From Chitinophagaceae bacterium IBVUCB2 (GTDB taxonomy: Bacteria; Bacteroidota; Bacteroidia; Chitinophagales; Chitinophagaceae), in contig NFUV01000001.1 in the NCBI GenBank assembly GCA_002127295.1, positions 62,001 through 126,000 of the forward strand: a stretch of 64,000 nucleotides of DNA, in the 5' to 3' direction. Position 1 is the first letter of the stretch. Each line of letters begins with the position of its first letter. Position numbers and translations under genes: made by a program. Shown here in pieces: positions 43,583-51,801 of this stretch. Below the pieces are notes generated by a model. That model made no database searches. It was given only the letters and a program-made list of their open reading frames with translations, and had not been told where the DNA came from.

Positions 43583-44512
43583 TTAAGGTAAGGTTATCAG
43601 TCTTTGATTATTGCCATTATTCCAGGTAAGCAATGCCTTATTATCGCAGTCGCCATTAGAGGGTGCTCCGTAATTAAGAAATAATACCCGGTTATTAATT
43701 TTTATTTTCAGTAATCCATCACTGATCCAATGACAGGATACTTTCTTTATTAAAGGTGACTCTGTATTCAATGTGACAGTAAGTCCATTGTTAAATTGTG
43801 TTTGTGATCTTCCTTCAATACTATACACATCATCTCTGATGATATTAGTACCGCCACCTTCTACCTGTTTTACATACTTCAAAGTTTGATACTGGTAGCC
43901 TCTTCCATTCGGAAAGGTAACAGCACCACCTGTAACCTGCACGGTAAATTTGATATTACCGTTTTCACTGAGATTACTTATTACTTTCGTTCCTTCAATA
44001 TGAGCCCTGTTCAGGAAAAAATTGCGTAAGGAAATTGTCATTACCGAACCAGAACGACGGATGGGGCCGGTCAGATGAATAATAACTGCTCCTTTTCGGA
44101 ATTTGCCATCAGCACAAATGCAGCCATCACCAAAATCAATAGTAATAGTTTTTGGATAAGTGTTGTTGTTTGGAACAACTGTTACGGTGGCACAAGAACC
44201 TAAACGCAAACGCAGTTCATCAAAAGAAGGAAGGTAAGGCCGTATATTGTTAGTACCTGCCTGGCCGCTAAAAGCTCCTGTGTTTGCACTTGCTTCGCCT
44301 TCTTCTTCTGCAGCGATCATACTCACATCCTCTACATCATCAAAGCTGGCTTCTGCCTGAGTACTTTCATCAGATAAAGCAGTTGCTTCTTCCTCGGTAA
44401 TTTCTGGTTGGTTATCGCCCAAACTACTTTCCTTTTGACAGGAAAAAATAATGGTTGAAAATAGTATCGCAATTGCTGCGATTGTGATCCGGTTGAATGA
44501 TAAAGTTTTCAT
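43583..44512 (-). CDS. Lipoprotein of unknown function with acidic N-terminal linker
   Basis: The protein (309 aa) has a lipoprotein signal peptide (MKTLSFNRITIAAIAILFST then IIFSC, Cys25). A Glu/Asp/Ala-rich acidic linker (about 35-80) leads to a beta-rich domain that includes TITIDFGDGCICADGKFRKG and two conserved Cys. I do not recognise the family, though such lipoproteins appear widespread in the Chitinophagaceae. It probably sits on the outer membrane. The lipobox and terminator both support the call. Confidence 0.68.
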   Translation of the reverse strand: MKTLSFNRITIAAIAILFSTIIFSCQKESSLGDNQPEITEEEATALSDESTQAEASFDDVEDVSMIAAEEEGEASANTGAFSGQAGTNNIRPYLPSFDELRLRLGSCATVTVVPNNNTYPKTITIDFGDGCICADGKFRKGAVIIHLTGPIRRSGSVMTISLRNFFLNRAHIEGTKVISNLSENGNIKFTVQVTGGAVTFPNGRGYQYQTLKYVKQVEGGGTNIIRDDVYSIEGRSQTQFNNGLTVTLNTESPLIKKVSCHWISDGLLKIKINNRVLFLNYGAPSNGDCDNKALLTWNNGNNQRLITLP

Positions 44513-44613
44513 GGCTATACTTTTTGGTTGATGATTTATTTAACGTTACATAGGAACAGAACCCATAAAGAAAGTTTAACGACCGGGTTTAATTTTTTAC
44601 TTTCCGGTTCTAA

Positions 44614-45525
44614 ATGAAGCAAATAACAGGGTATATAAGGAAGTTCATTTACGAAATCGATAAGCCGGTGCTTATTATTGCATCTGCTTTTATGGCCATT
44701 TTAATATTCCTTAATTATTATTTTGAGCTTGATAAAAGTATCAGTAAAGAAAATTCTTTCCAGGTTAAACTTTTCAGTCGCTATTGTATCTTACTCGCTG
44801 CATTTGGCCTTCCCTGGTTATTGTATTATTTGACCGCTCGGAAAAAATATAACCAGCGGTTTCTTTTTCTTTTGCTGCTGGCACCAGCCATTTTTGCTTT
44901 TAAAATGGCATTTCTGCCAGCCATAAACTTTAATTCAAATGAAAACTGGAATAAGTACTGGAACCATATTGCCTACTGGCCTTTACAATTAGTTATTATA
45001 ACAGGCATTTTATTTATTACCTGGAAAGTATTTGATAAGGACCAGCCTTTTTATGGAACAACAATAAAGAATATTAACTGGAAACCTTATGGCTTTATGT
45101 TACTGATCATGATTCCGTTGATTGTTATTGCGGCATCGCAACCCGATTTCCAGGCAATGTATCCTAAATTAAAAACCATTGAATCCCTATACCGGGCAGA
45201 AGAAATGCAATGGTGGCACAAATTATTATTTGAACTTTCGTATGGCAGCGATTTTATTACTATCGAGCTTTTCTTTCGTGGCTTTTTGATAATGGCTTTT
45301 GTTAAGTGGGCCGGTAAAGATGCTATATTGCCAATGGCTTGTTTTTATTGTGCCATTCATTTTGGAAAACCATTGGGTGAATGTATCAGCTCCTATTTCG
45401 GTGGATTATTATTGGGAATAATTATTTACAATACCCGTTCCATTTGGGGAGGTTTGTTGGTTCATTTAGGTATTGCGTGGATGATGGAAATTGCAGGATA
45501 TATAGTAAGCCATTCTATCAGGTAG
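44614..45525 (+). CDS. CPBP-family intramembrane metalloprotease-like protein
   Basis: The 303-aa protein has about eight membrane helices. The C-terminal half resembles CPBP/CAAX proteases: FITIELFFRGFLIM gives the ExxxR motif, FYCAIHFGKP the second His and GLLVHLGIAWM the third motif. The usual paired EE of motif 1 is IE here, so catalysis is not certain. It overlaps the convergent lipoprotein gene by 8 nt at its 3' end. The substrate is unknown. Confidence 0.75.
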   Translation: MKQITGYIRKFIYEIDKPVLIIASAFMAILIFLNYYFELDKSISKENSFQVKLFSRYCILLAAFGLPWLLYYLTARKKYNQRFLFLLLLAPAIFAFKMAFLPAINFNSNENWNKYWNHIAYWPLQLVIITGILFITWKVFDKDQPFYGTTIKNINWKPYGFMLLIMIPLIVIAASQPDFQAMYPKLKTIESLYRAEEMQWWHKLLFELSYGSDFITIELFFRGFLIMAFVKWAGKDAILPMACFYCAIHFGKPLGECISSYFGGLLLGIIIYNTRSIWGGLLVHLGIAWMMEIAGYIVSHSIR

Positions 45526-46156
45526 TCCATTCATCATGTACAACTCCAATAAGATAATACATCTCTCCTTTCTTTTTAAAAACAAGACGGAGACTACGCC
45601 AATCCATTCCATCATATTTTTTATCGAATCCTGAAAAATGACTTTCTACAAAGTCCCTGTCTTTATAAATAAGTAAAAGGTTGTTTTGTGTATTACCGCC
45701 CGCAATAAATTCGTTTACTTTTATTTTCTCAGGCTGAAGAAAATCCACATCATAAACAAAGTCTTTTATATAATCATCGAACACCAGGTTGATTGATTTC
45801 CCGCTTGCATCTTCCCCACCCCATACCATTTTTGCTTGTTTTTTTCTGTCGTTCTGTTGTTTAATCCAATCTGCGTTCACTACTTTGTCACTGCTTGTAT
45901 CAATAAACCCATGTGGTGAAAATCTAACCCCTTCATCCGGGTGTATAAAAGTTGAAAGGGTTAAATAATCTTTCTGCTTGATGGCCGCAAGTATTTCTTT
46001 TGTTAAGGTAAGAAGCATAGAGTCTTTGTCAGGACTTCTTACGGTAGTGGTATCATTCGTAACAACTTCTATAGGATTTTCCTTTTTATCTGTTGTCTTG
46101 TTTTTACAAGCCACTATCAAAAGGTTTATCAACAATACTGTGATTATTATTCGCAT
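45518..46156 (-). CDS. Lipoprotein of unknown function
   Basis: The protein (212 aa) has a lipoprotein signal (MRIIITVLLINLLIVAC, Cys17) and a mature domain with a helical start (LTLTKEILAAIKQKDYLTLS) followed by FIHPDEGVRFSPHGFIDTSS and a long curved sheet, ending LVFKKKGEMYYLIGVVHDEW. That FxHPxxGVRFSP pattern occurs in small lipoproteins of Firmicutes and Bacteroidota, and a NTF2-like fold is possible. The function is unknown. Its 3' end overlaps the CPBP gene by 8 nt. Confidence 0.7.
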   Translation of the reverse strand: MRIIITVLLINLLIVACKNKTTDKKENPIEVVTNDTTTVRSPDKDSMLLTLTKEILAAIKQKDYLTLSTFIHPDEGVRFSPHGFIDTSSDKVVNADWIKQQNDRKKQAKMVWGGEDASGKSINLVFDDYIKDFVYDVDFLQPEKIKVNEFIAGGNTQNNLLLIYKDRDFVESHFSGFDKKYDGMDWRSLRLVFKKKGEMYYLIGVVHDEWTT

Positions 46157-46177
46157 AGCAGAAAGGTTTTTAAAAAA

Positions 46178-46516
46178 GCTACAAGCCGGTAAGCCGGATT
46201 CTGTCGGGGGCTATCATTTATCTGTTCCAACATTTACACATTGGACTCAAGCTGCCTACCCTGGTTCTTGAACGAGCCGTTCTCAAACGAACCTATATGT
46301 GGCATTTCAGCATGCAAGGTTTACCCGCCAATGATGTTACCATCAAAAGCTGTGAGCTCTTACCTCACATTTTCACCCTTACCCGAAGGCAGTTATTTTC
46401 TGTGGCACTATCTCTTGGTTGTTGCCAACCAGCCGGCTCTTCACCGGTGCATTGCTCTGTGCTGTCCGGACTTTCCTCCTCCTAAATAAATAAGAAGCGA
46501 TAGCCTGGCTTGTAGC
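46178..46516 (-). ncRNA. rnpB: RNase P RNA (M1 RNA)
   Basis: RNase P RNA is the catalytic RNA that trims the 5' end of pre-tRNA. On the minus strand the region holds the conserved GAGGAAAGTCCGGAC near the 5' end (about 46466-46484) and ACAGAATCCGGCTTA near the 3' end. The 5' sequence GCTACAAGCC (46516-46507) pairs with the 3' GGCTTGTAGC (46187-46178), forming the P1 helix and fixing both ends. The length is 339 nt, in the usual range. A T-run follows the 3' end, and a -7 box (TATCTTCG, 46528-46521) ends 4 nt before the 5' end. The plus-strand open frames here are artefacts. Confidence 0.96.
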
Positions 46517-46520
46517 TATG

Positions 46521-46528
46521 CGAAGATA
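46521..46528 (-). promoter_or_regulatory. -7 element for rnpB
   Basis: TATCTTCG, one mismatch to TAnnTTTG. Because the RNA's 5' end is fixed by its P1 helix at 46516, this box gives a direct spacing standard of 4 nt from box to transcript start. Confidence 0.65.
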
Positions 46529-46567
46529 ATTGTTTTTATTGGGTGGGCTGAATTGCTACTAGGATCG

Positions 46568-46601
46568 CCTGTTGTGTCACTCACTTCATCGTTCGGTAAT
46601 T
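46568..46601 (-). repeat. Dispersed intergenic repeat, degenerate copy 4
   Basis: The minus strand reads GAACGATGAAGTGAGTGACA then CAAC, close to the GAACGATGAAGAGTGCGACG core of the 58284-58316 copy. Confidence 0.3.
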
Positions 46602-46658
46602 CTACTGGGCATTATGCATCTATACCTACATATTTCGAAAATCCAAACTTTCGAAATT

Positions 46659-47471
46659 TTATTCTATCGCCTTCATCGAATTAATTGTGCTAAAATATTT
46701 TCTTACAACTTTCCTTAACCACCTTCTTTCTTTAAGGGAATATGTGTTAAGATTTGAATTAAGAAGCTGTTGTATCAGTAACTTCTCATTGTGTTTAGAT
46801 AAGTAAAACAAAATTTCCTTAAAGTAGAAAAATTCTGATCTCGAATTTTCAATTGCCTTTTTATAGTATGCAATAGCAGAATCTTTCAAATTTTCGTATT
46901 TAAAAGGTCTTTCCGGAACAATACTGTTGGGAATCTGCTCTAAAATCTTGATGCTGCCCCATCGCATCGTATTCATTTTTTTCCAATCTACAATTTCGGT
47001 ATTAGCATTAATAGCTTTGACATAACCCATGTGACGGGCCAGTTTTTCATAATAGCTATCCGAATAATAAAGCCCCTTCATATAATTGTAATGAGCTTGG
47101 TCAGTCGTTGTTTTTATAAGATTTTGCACAGAATCTAATCCAGTTAAAACCAGTCGTTCTTTCAAATACCATTCTAACCTGATTCTCATCAATTTGAAAA
47201 ACAGAATGGAATCAACCTCATATAACTTGCTTAAAAGTTGGTTGGCCCACAACTTATCTTTCTGGGTATAACTTTTAAGGCCAGAAAAAAGAGATTCATA
47301 TTGACAAGAGAAGCCTTGTGATTCTGTGAGTCCTTTCCTGAGATAATATCTCACTGCTTTTCGAACATTGCCTTTTCTTTCAGAAAAATATTTTCCTTTA
47401 GCTGAGATTTGAGTTAAACCAGTATATGGAAAAGCCAATATAAATATTAACAGAAAGCAACGAAAATTCAT
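46659..47471 (-). CDS. Exported helical protein of unknown function
   Basis: From ATG 47471 the protein is 270 aa with a signal peptide (MNFRCFLLIFILAFPYTGLT). The rest is alpha-helical and rich in Lys and Tyr, resembling a TPR-type or all-helical repeat protein (ALxxxKAIENSRSEFFYFKE, RYYLRKGLTESQGFS). I do not recognise a family. It lies about 30 nt after the DUF2027-Smr gene on the same strand and might be cotranscribed. Confidence 0.6.
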   Translation of the reverse strand: MNFRCFLLIFILAFPYTGLTQISAKGKYFSERKGNVRKAVRYYLRKGLTESQGFSCQYESLFSGLKSYTQKDKLWANQLLSKLYEVDSILFFKLMRIRLEWYLKERLVLTGLDSVQNLIKTTTDQAHYNYMKGLYYSDSYYEKLARHMGYVKAINANTEIVDWKKMNTMRWGSIKILEQIPNSIVPERPFKYENLKDSAIAYYKKAIENSRSEFFYFKEILFYLSKHNEKLLIQQLLNSNLNTYSLKERRWLRKVVRKYFSTINSMKAIE

Positions 47472-47501
47472 AGTTGCACTAATTTTGCTCATTATAAGAA
47501 T

Positions 47502-48521
47502 TCAATACTGAAAATAAATCTCCGTCGCCCCATATCCATAATTCGGATGATATTGGTTCACAAAAGATTTCACTTCTTTCTTTAGGCGTAGTTTATCATG
47601 TATTTCATTTCGCAAAACACCTTCCCCTACTCCATGTATAATAGTAAGCGAAGGTTGATGATGTGCCAAAGAGAGTTGGTAATACTTTTCAAAGGTTTTT
47701 AGTTGCAGCGTTAGTATTTCATAATTGCTAAGATGTTTCCAATCGTCACTCAGCTTTTCTATATGCAGATCAACCACACTGCGGGCTGGCTCTAAATGTT
47801 GCCGGGCTTTAGATGCTTCATACACTTTATAACCAGCGGCTGCTAATCGTCCCATCTCTATGGTGTCTTCATACAATTTATCAGGATATGTTTCAAACAG
47901 CAATTGAGAGAATGTAGCCTGGCTCTTTTGTTTCAGTTCTTCGATCTTTGCAAAAAGTTGTTTGGGTTTCAATTTTACCGATGCTTCAAAATGGTCGGCT
48001 TTATTTTTCTCCGGTTTTAACAAGGAGAAATCAAATTCAAAAGAAGGGCTGTCATTCAGATCTGCAAAGTCCACATCATGCAAATAAAAATCTTCAAAAG
48101 GTTGTACAGTATTCTTTAATTCAAAATCTGGTTTGCCAAAGAAATGAAGCTTGTAAATAAAGTTGTAGGGAGTTTCGGTACGGTTAATCAGATGCAACTT
48201 CAATTCTTCCACTATCGTATCTCCAAACTCATCTATATCCATCACCGGTAAAAAAGTAAGCCACACACCATCGGCCACTCTTTTTTCTGTCGAAGGTTTT
48301 TCTTTCCGTACATCATCCACATATGTCTTTTCTTTTTTTTGGGGAAAAAGTTTTTTCTCTGTAAAGCGTTTGAAATAAGGAAAATCAACCTGGTCTTTAT
48401 ATACCGGAAAAGAGACCCCTTTTATATCTACCATCAACATCTGGTCATTAATAATATCAACAATGGTTGCTTCCTCATTAGAATGCAGGATCAAAACAAT
48501 ATCACCAATCTGGTACTTCAT
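47502..48521 (-). CDS. DUF2027 protein with C-terminal Smr domain
   Basis: The protein (339 aa) has an N-terminal part that starts MKYQIGDIVLILHSNEEATI (a small beta barrel), a middle DUF2027 region (about 85-200), and a C-terminal Smr domain: VVDLHIEKLSDDWKHLSNYE, LTIIHGVGEGVLRNEIHDKL and YHPNYGYGATEIYF. Smr domains nick or bind branched nucleic acids; HGVGEG is the family's typical HGxGxG. The start is ATG 48521, since the longer frame would include a terminator hairpin. A perfect -7 box ends 4 nt before this ATG. Confidence 0.9.
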   Translation of the reverse strand: MKYQIGDIVLILHSNEEATIVDIINDQMLMVDIKGVSFPVYKDQVDFPYFKRFTEKKLFPQKKEKTYVDDVRKEKPSTEKRVADGVWLTFLPVMDIDEFGDTIVEELKLHLINRTETPYNFIYKLHFFGKPDFELKNTVQPFEDFYLHDVDFADLNDSPSFEFDFSLLKPEKNKADHFEASVKLKPKQLFAKIEELKQKSQATFSQLLFETYPDKLYEDTIEMGRLAAAGYKVYEASKARQHLEPARSVVDLHIEKLSDDWKHLSNYEILTLQLKTFEKYYQLSLAHHQPSLTIIHGVGEGVLRNEIHDKLRLKKEVKSFVNQYHPNYGYGATEIYFQY

Positions 48522-48525
48522 GCTG

Positions 48526-48533
48526 CAAAAATA
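48526..48533 (-). promoter_or_regulatory. -7 element 4 nt before the DUF2027-Smr ATG, inside a terminator T-tract
   Basis: TATTTTTG, then CAGC, then ATG. The same bases are part of the T-rich tract after the 28-bp palindrome at 48538-48565. Confidence 0.6.
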
Positions 48534-48537
48534 AGAA

Positions 48538-48565
48538 TGCCGCACCGGATTAATCCGGTGCGGCA
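48538..48565 (-). terminator. Terminator of the amino acid permease gene
   Basis: A perfect 28-bp palindrome (TGCCGCACCGGAT and its complement) lies 19 nt after the permease stop, followed by ATTCTTATTTTTG. Confidence 0.8.
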
Positions 48566-48583
48566 TTCAATAAAAGACCTTTA

Positions 48584-50233
48584 TTAATTGTCAGTTTTTT
48601 GTTTGGCCAGTTTGCTATGAGTATAACTATAGAGAAAATAGATAGCAAGCCCAATTGCCAGCCATATCATAAACCGCATCCAAACTTTATGTGTCTCCTG
48701 CGCCATCAGGTAAAAACAACTTATCATACCCAACACAGGAATTAAAGAAAGCTTTTTTGTAAACGATAAATAACCCATAATAAGTGCTATCAACCAGAAA
48801 GCAGCCATCGGCCATGTTTCACCTGTCCAGATATCTTCCGTAAAATGAGTTGGTACATTGGTTACAATCAGTACAACAGCAACGATTAGTAATATGGGAT
48901 AAATGAACTGCGCATTAGCATACGGAACTTTGAATTTACTTTCCGGCCTATCCTTCCGTTGCTGCAATACAAGTATTCCTCCGCAAACCATTACAAATGC
49001 AAACAATGTTCCGATACTGGTAAGCGATAATACTTCGCCGAGGTTAAGAAATAGTGCCGGAACTGCCACAACTATCCCTGTCAGTATGGTAGAGAAAGAT
49101 GGTGTGCCGTATTTTGGATGAATTTTTGAGAATATTTTAGGTAATAATCCATCACGGCTCATGCTCATCCAGATTCTTGGTTGTCCCATCTGGAATACCA
49201 ATAATACACTGGCCGTAGCAATGATTGCACTAACCGCTACAATACCGGAAATAAATTTCATTCCCCTTGCATCAAACACCATTGCCAGTGGATCGCCAAC
49301 ATTTAGTTTGGTATAATGCACCATACCTGTAAGTACTAATGCTAATAACACATACACAACAGTGCAGATAATGAGGGAATTGATCATTCCCTTTGGCAGA
49401 TCCCGTTGCGGGTTCTTACACTCCTCTGCCGTTGTAGAAATTGCATCAAAACCAATATAGGCAAAGAAAACGGCCGACACTCCTTTCATTATGCCTCCAA
49501 AACCCTCAGGACTGAACGGGGTCCAGTTATCCGGGTTAATGTAGAAAGCGCCTAATACAATAACAAAGAATATAACGGCTAGCTTCAGCATCACCATTAG
49601 ATTGCTCGCCGATCTTGATTCTTTAATACCACGGAAGACGATATAAGTAATTAATGCAACAATCATTAACGCTGGTATATCCATAATAAGCCGGAACCCA
49701 CCAATCTGCGGCGCATCCGTCCATGCCGATATCGCTTCAGGAGATGCAGAAGCTTTCGCAGTCATATAATCCATCGTCATCCAGTCAGGAATATGCAAAC
49801 CGGCTTTTGACATCAGGTTTGTGAAATAATCACTCCAGGAAATAGCAACAGCAATATTACCAATTGCATACTCCATCAAGAGATCCCACCCAATTATCCA
49901 GGCAAAAATTTCACCGAAGGCTACATAGGAATAAGTATAAGCACTTCCAGATACCGGAACTGTTGAAGCAAATTCGGCATAACATAAGGCAGCAAACCCG
50001 CAGGCAATTGCGGTAAAAATGTATAGAAATACAACACCCGGCCCGCCGCTAGATGCTGCAGAGCCGATGCCACTGAAAATGCCGGCACCAATAACGGCTG
50101 CAACACCAAAGAAGGTAAGGTCCCGAACACCTAATACTTTTTTAAGTCCTAAAGAATGTCCATCACCTTGCCCGGCTTCCGCTTCTTTTAAAATGTGAGA
50201 AATAGATTTTTTCCTGAATAATTGATTTGCCAT
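48584..50233 (-). CDS. APC-superfamily amino acid permease (cationic amino acid transporter type)
   Basis: The 549-aa inner membrane protein has about 14 helices, as in the CAT group of the APC superfamily. The N-terminal substrate helix has GVAAVIGAGIFSGIG, followed by AALCYAEFASTVPVSGSAYT and FFAYIGFDAISTTAEECKNP. These transporters take up cationic or other amino acids by proton symport or exchange; the substrate is not readable. It is followed by a strong terminator that overlaps the next promoter. The gene stands alone and has no obvious regulator. Confidence 0.92.
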   Translation of the reverse strand: MANQLFRKKSISHILKEAEAGQGDGHSLGLKKVLGVRDLTFFGVAAVIGAGIFSGIGSAASSGGPGVVFLYIFTAIACGFAALCYAEFASTVPVSGSAYTYSYVAFGEIFAWIIGWDLLMEYAIGNIAVAISWSDYFTNLMSKAGLHIPDWMTMDYMTAKASASPEAISAWTDAPQIGGFRLIMDIPALMIVALITYIVFRGIKESRSASNLMVMLKLAVIFFVIVLGAFYINPDNWTPFSPEGFGGIMKGVSAVFFAYIGFDAISTTAEECKNPQRDLPKGMINSLIICTVVYVLLALVLTGMVHYTKLNVGDPLAMVFDARGMKFISGIVAVSAIIATASVLLVFQMGQPRIWMSMSRDGLLPKIFSKIHPKYGTPSFSTILTGIVVAVPALFLNLGEVLSLTSIGTLFAFVMVCGGILVLQQRKDRPESKFKVPYANAQFIYPILLIVAVVLIVTNVPTHFTEDIWTGETWPMAAFWLIALIMGYLSFTKKLSLIPVLGMISCFYLMAQETHKVWMRFMIWLAIGLAIYFLYSYTHSKLAKQKTDN

Positions 50234-50408
50234 ATCAGTTGGTTTTGAAGGGGTTAAAATAGGAAAAAAAATGATTGGAGAATGATTTTCTTGCCGCTTT
50301 TAGTTAAGTACTATGAATTGGCTGATTTTAATCATTCAATCCATAAACAACTGTCATCTTTTCCTGGCCAGTATTGCAACAATTTTGTGTCAGCAAAAAA
50401 ATAATTAT

Positions 50409-50780
50409 ATGGAAACAACAATCAAACATGTGTATGCACCAACAGCGGTTAAGCAAAAAAGCGGCACTTCATTGTGGAAACGTTTTATAAATTGGGCTGA
50501 TAAGCAGGAGGAAAATCGTTTTGGATGGACTGCCTTTTCAATAGCTGGCCATGGCTGCGTATTTACTGTAATAACGGTAGCAATGATACTTTTTACAGGC
50601 AATAATTTTATGCTTTGGCCTTTTGCAATAGGTGCTATGGCAATTTGTCTTGTAGCTAACCTGGCTGCTTTGCCTACTAAAATTACAATACCCATACTGT
50701 TTTTTAGTGTTCTGATCGATCTTGTAATTATTGGTATTTGCTTAAGCTATGGATTTGACATGGCTGCCAGTTACCGGTAA
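50409..50780 (+). CDS. Small membrane protein, unknown
   Basis: From ATG 50409 the protein is 123 aa with three or four helices: FGWTAFSIAGHGCVFTVITV, FMLWPFAIGAMAICLVANLA and ITIPILFFSVLIDLVIIGIC. The charged N-terminus contains KRFINWADKQEENR. It resembles small DUF-type membrane proteins of Bacteroidota, but I cannot name the family. The extension to 50313 adds a spurious hydrophobic start. It is divergent from the permease gene and converges with the prenyl synthase gene, ending 1 nt before its stop. Confidence 0.65.
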   Translation: METTIKHVYAPTAVKQKSGTSLWKRFINWADKQEENRFGWTAFSIAGHGCVFTVITVAMILFTGNNFMLWPFAIGAMAICLVANLAALPTKITIPILFFSVLIDLVIIGICLSYGFDMAASYR

Positions 50781-51746
50781 TTAATGCTCTCTCTTAACTA
50801 AAAAGTGGGCAAGATCTTTTAATGGTTGTTTTCTTTTAGATAAAACAGCAATGTCGTCGAGGTGGGCTAAGGCTTCATCGAGGTATTTGTTCTTTAATGT
50901 GAGAGCCCACTCATCTACTTTGCAATCCCGGTAGATCGATAATACTTTTTCAATTTTGTCGGTGGAGTTGTTAGCAAGCAAAAGCTGCAACTCCTTTTTT
51001 TGTGCTGGTGAGGCAGTTTCCAACACATGCAATAAAAGAAATGTTTTTTTATTAGAGAGTATATCACCGCCAACTTGCTTGCCGAATTTTTTGGGGTCAC
51101 CAAATGCATCTAAATAATCATCTTGCACCTGGAATGCAATGCCAAGTTTTTTTCCGAATTCATACAAAAGCTGTTGGTTTCGTTCTCCAGCACCGCCTAG
51201 TATAGCTCCTGTTTGTAAACTGGCAGCTAAAGCTACAGACGTTTTTAGTTCGATCATTTTAAGATAAGCATCCAGGTTTACTGAATCCATCGCTTCAAAA
51301 TCCATATCCATTTGCTGACCTTCGCAAACTTCTTTAGCTGTTGTATTGAACAAACGAAGAATGGATTGCAGGTATTCGACACTAATTTTATTCAGCTCCT
51401 CATAAGCAGTCACCAGCATTACATCTCCTGCAAGTATCGCTGTATTTTCTCCATACTTTGTATGCACTGTTTCCATGCCACGACGCAGTGGAGCTTTGTC
51501 CATAATATCGTCATGTATCAATGTAAAGTTGTGAAAGAGTTCGATGGCTGTACCTACATGCCAGGCATCTTCTTTTATTTCATCAAAAAGTTCATTCCCC
51601 ATCAAACAAAGAACAGGTCGTACTCTTTTCCCCCCGATTTTTAAAAAATATTCATTGGGGTCATACAATGAAGCTGGCTCTGTTGGAAAATGCCTTTTAT
51701 CGAAGTGAATAGCAAATTTTTGGGATAACAGTTCGAATGATTGCAT
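50781..51746 (-). CDS. Polyprenyl synthetase (trans-isoprenyl diphosphate synthase)
   Basis: These enzymes add isopentenyl units to an allylic diphosphate and make precursors for quinones and carotenoids. The first Asp-rich motif is DDIMD (79-83) in LIHDDIMDKAPLRRG, and the second is QVQDDYLDAFGD. The 321-aa length is usual. The product length (C15 to C40) cannot be read with certainty. It closes the operon that begins with the DUF3822 gene; it starts 55 nt after rnr. A link to menaquinone synthesis with the ubiD gene is possible but inferred. Confidence 0.92.
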   Translation of the reverse strand: MQSFELLSQKFAIHFDKRHFPTEPASLYDPNEYFLKIGGKRVRPVLCLMGNELFDEIKEDAWHVGTAIELFHNFTLIHDDIMDKAPLRRGMETVHTKYGENTAILAGDVMLVTAYEELNKISVEYLQSILRLFNTTAKEVCEGQQMDMDFEAMDSVNLDAYLKMIELKTSVALAASLQTGAILGGAGERNQQLLYEFGKKLGIAFQVQDDYLDAFGDPKKFGKQVGGDILSNKKTFLLLHVLETASPAQKKELQLLLANNSTDKIEKVLSIYRDCKVDEWALTLKNKYLDEALAHLDDIAVLSKRKQPLKDLAHFLVKREH

Positions 51747-51801
51747 AGAATTTGTTTAACCAGAAAAACAGTAAGATTTAGGTAGAAATAATATGTTTTA
51801 T

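Noticed and set aside
46241-46489. Plus-strand open frames over the RNase P RNA
   Set aside because: The DNA is the rnpB gene on the minus strand; conserved RNA motifs and P1 pairing account for it.
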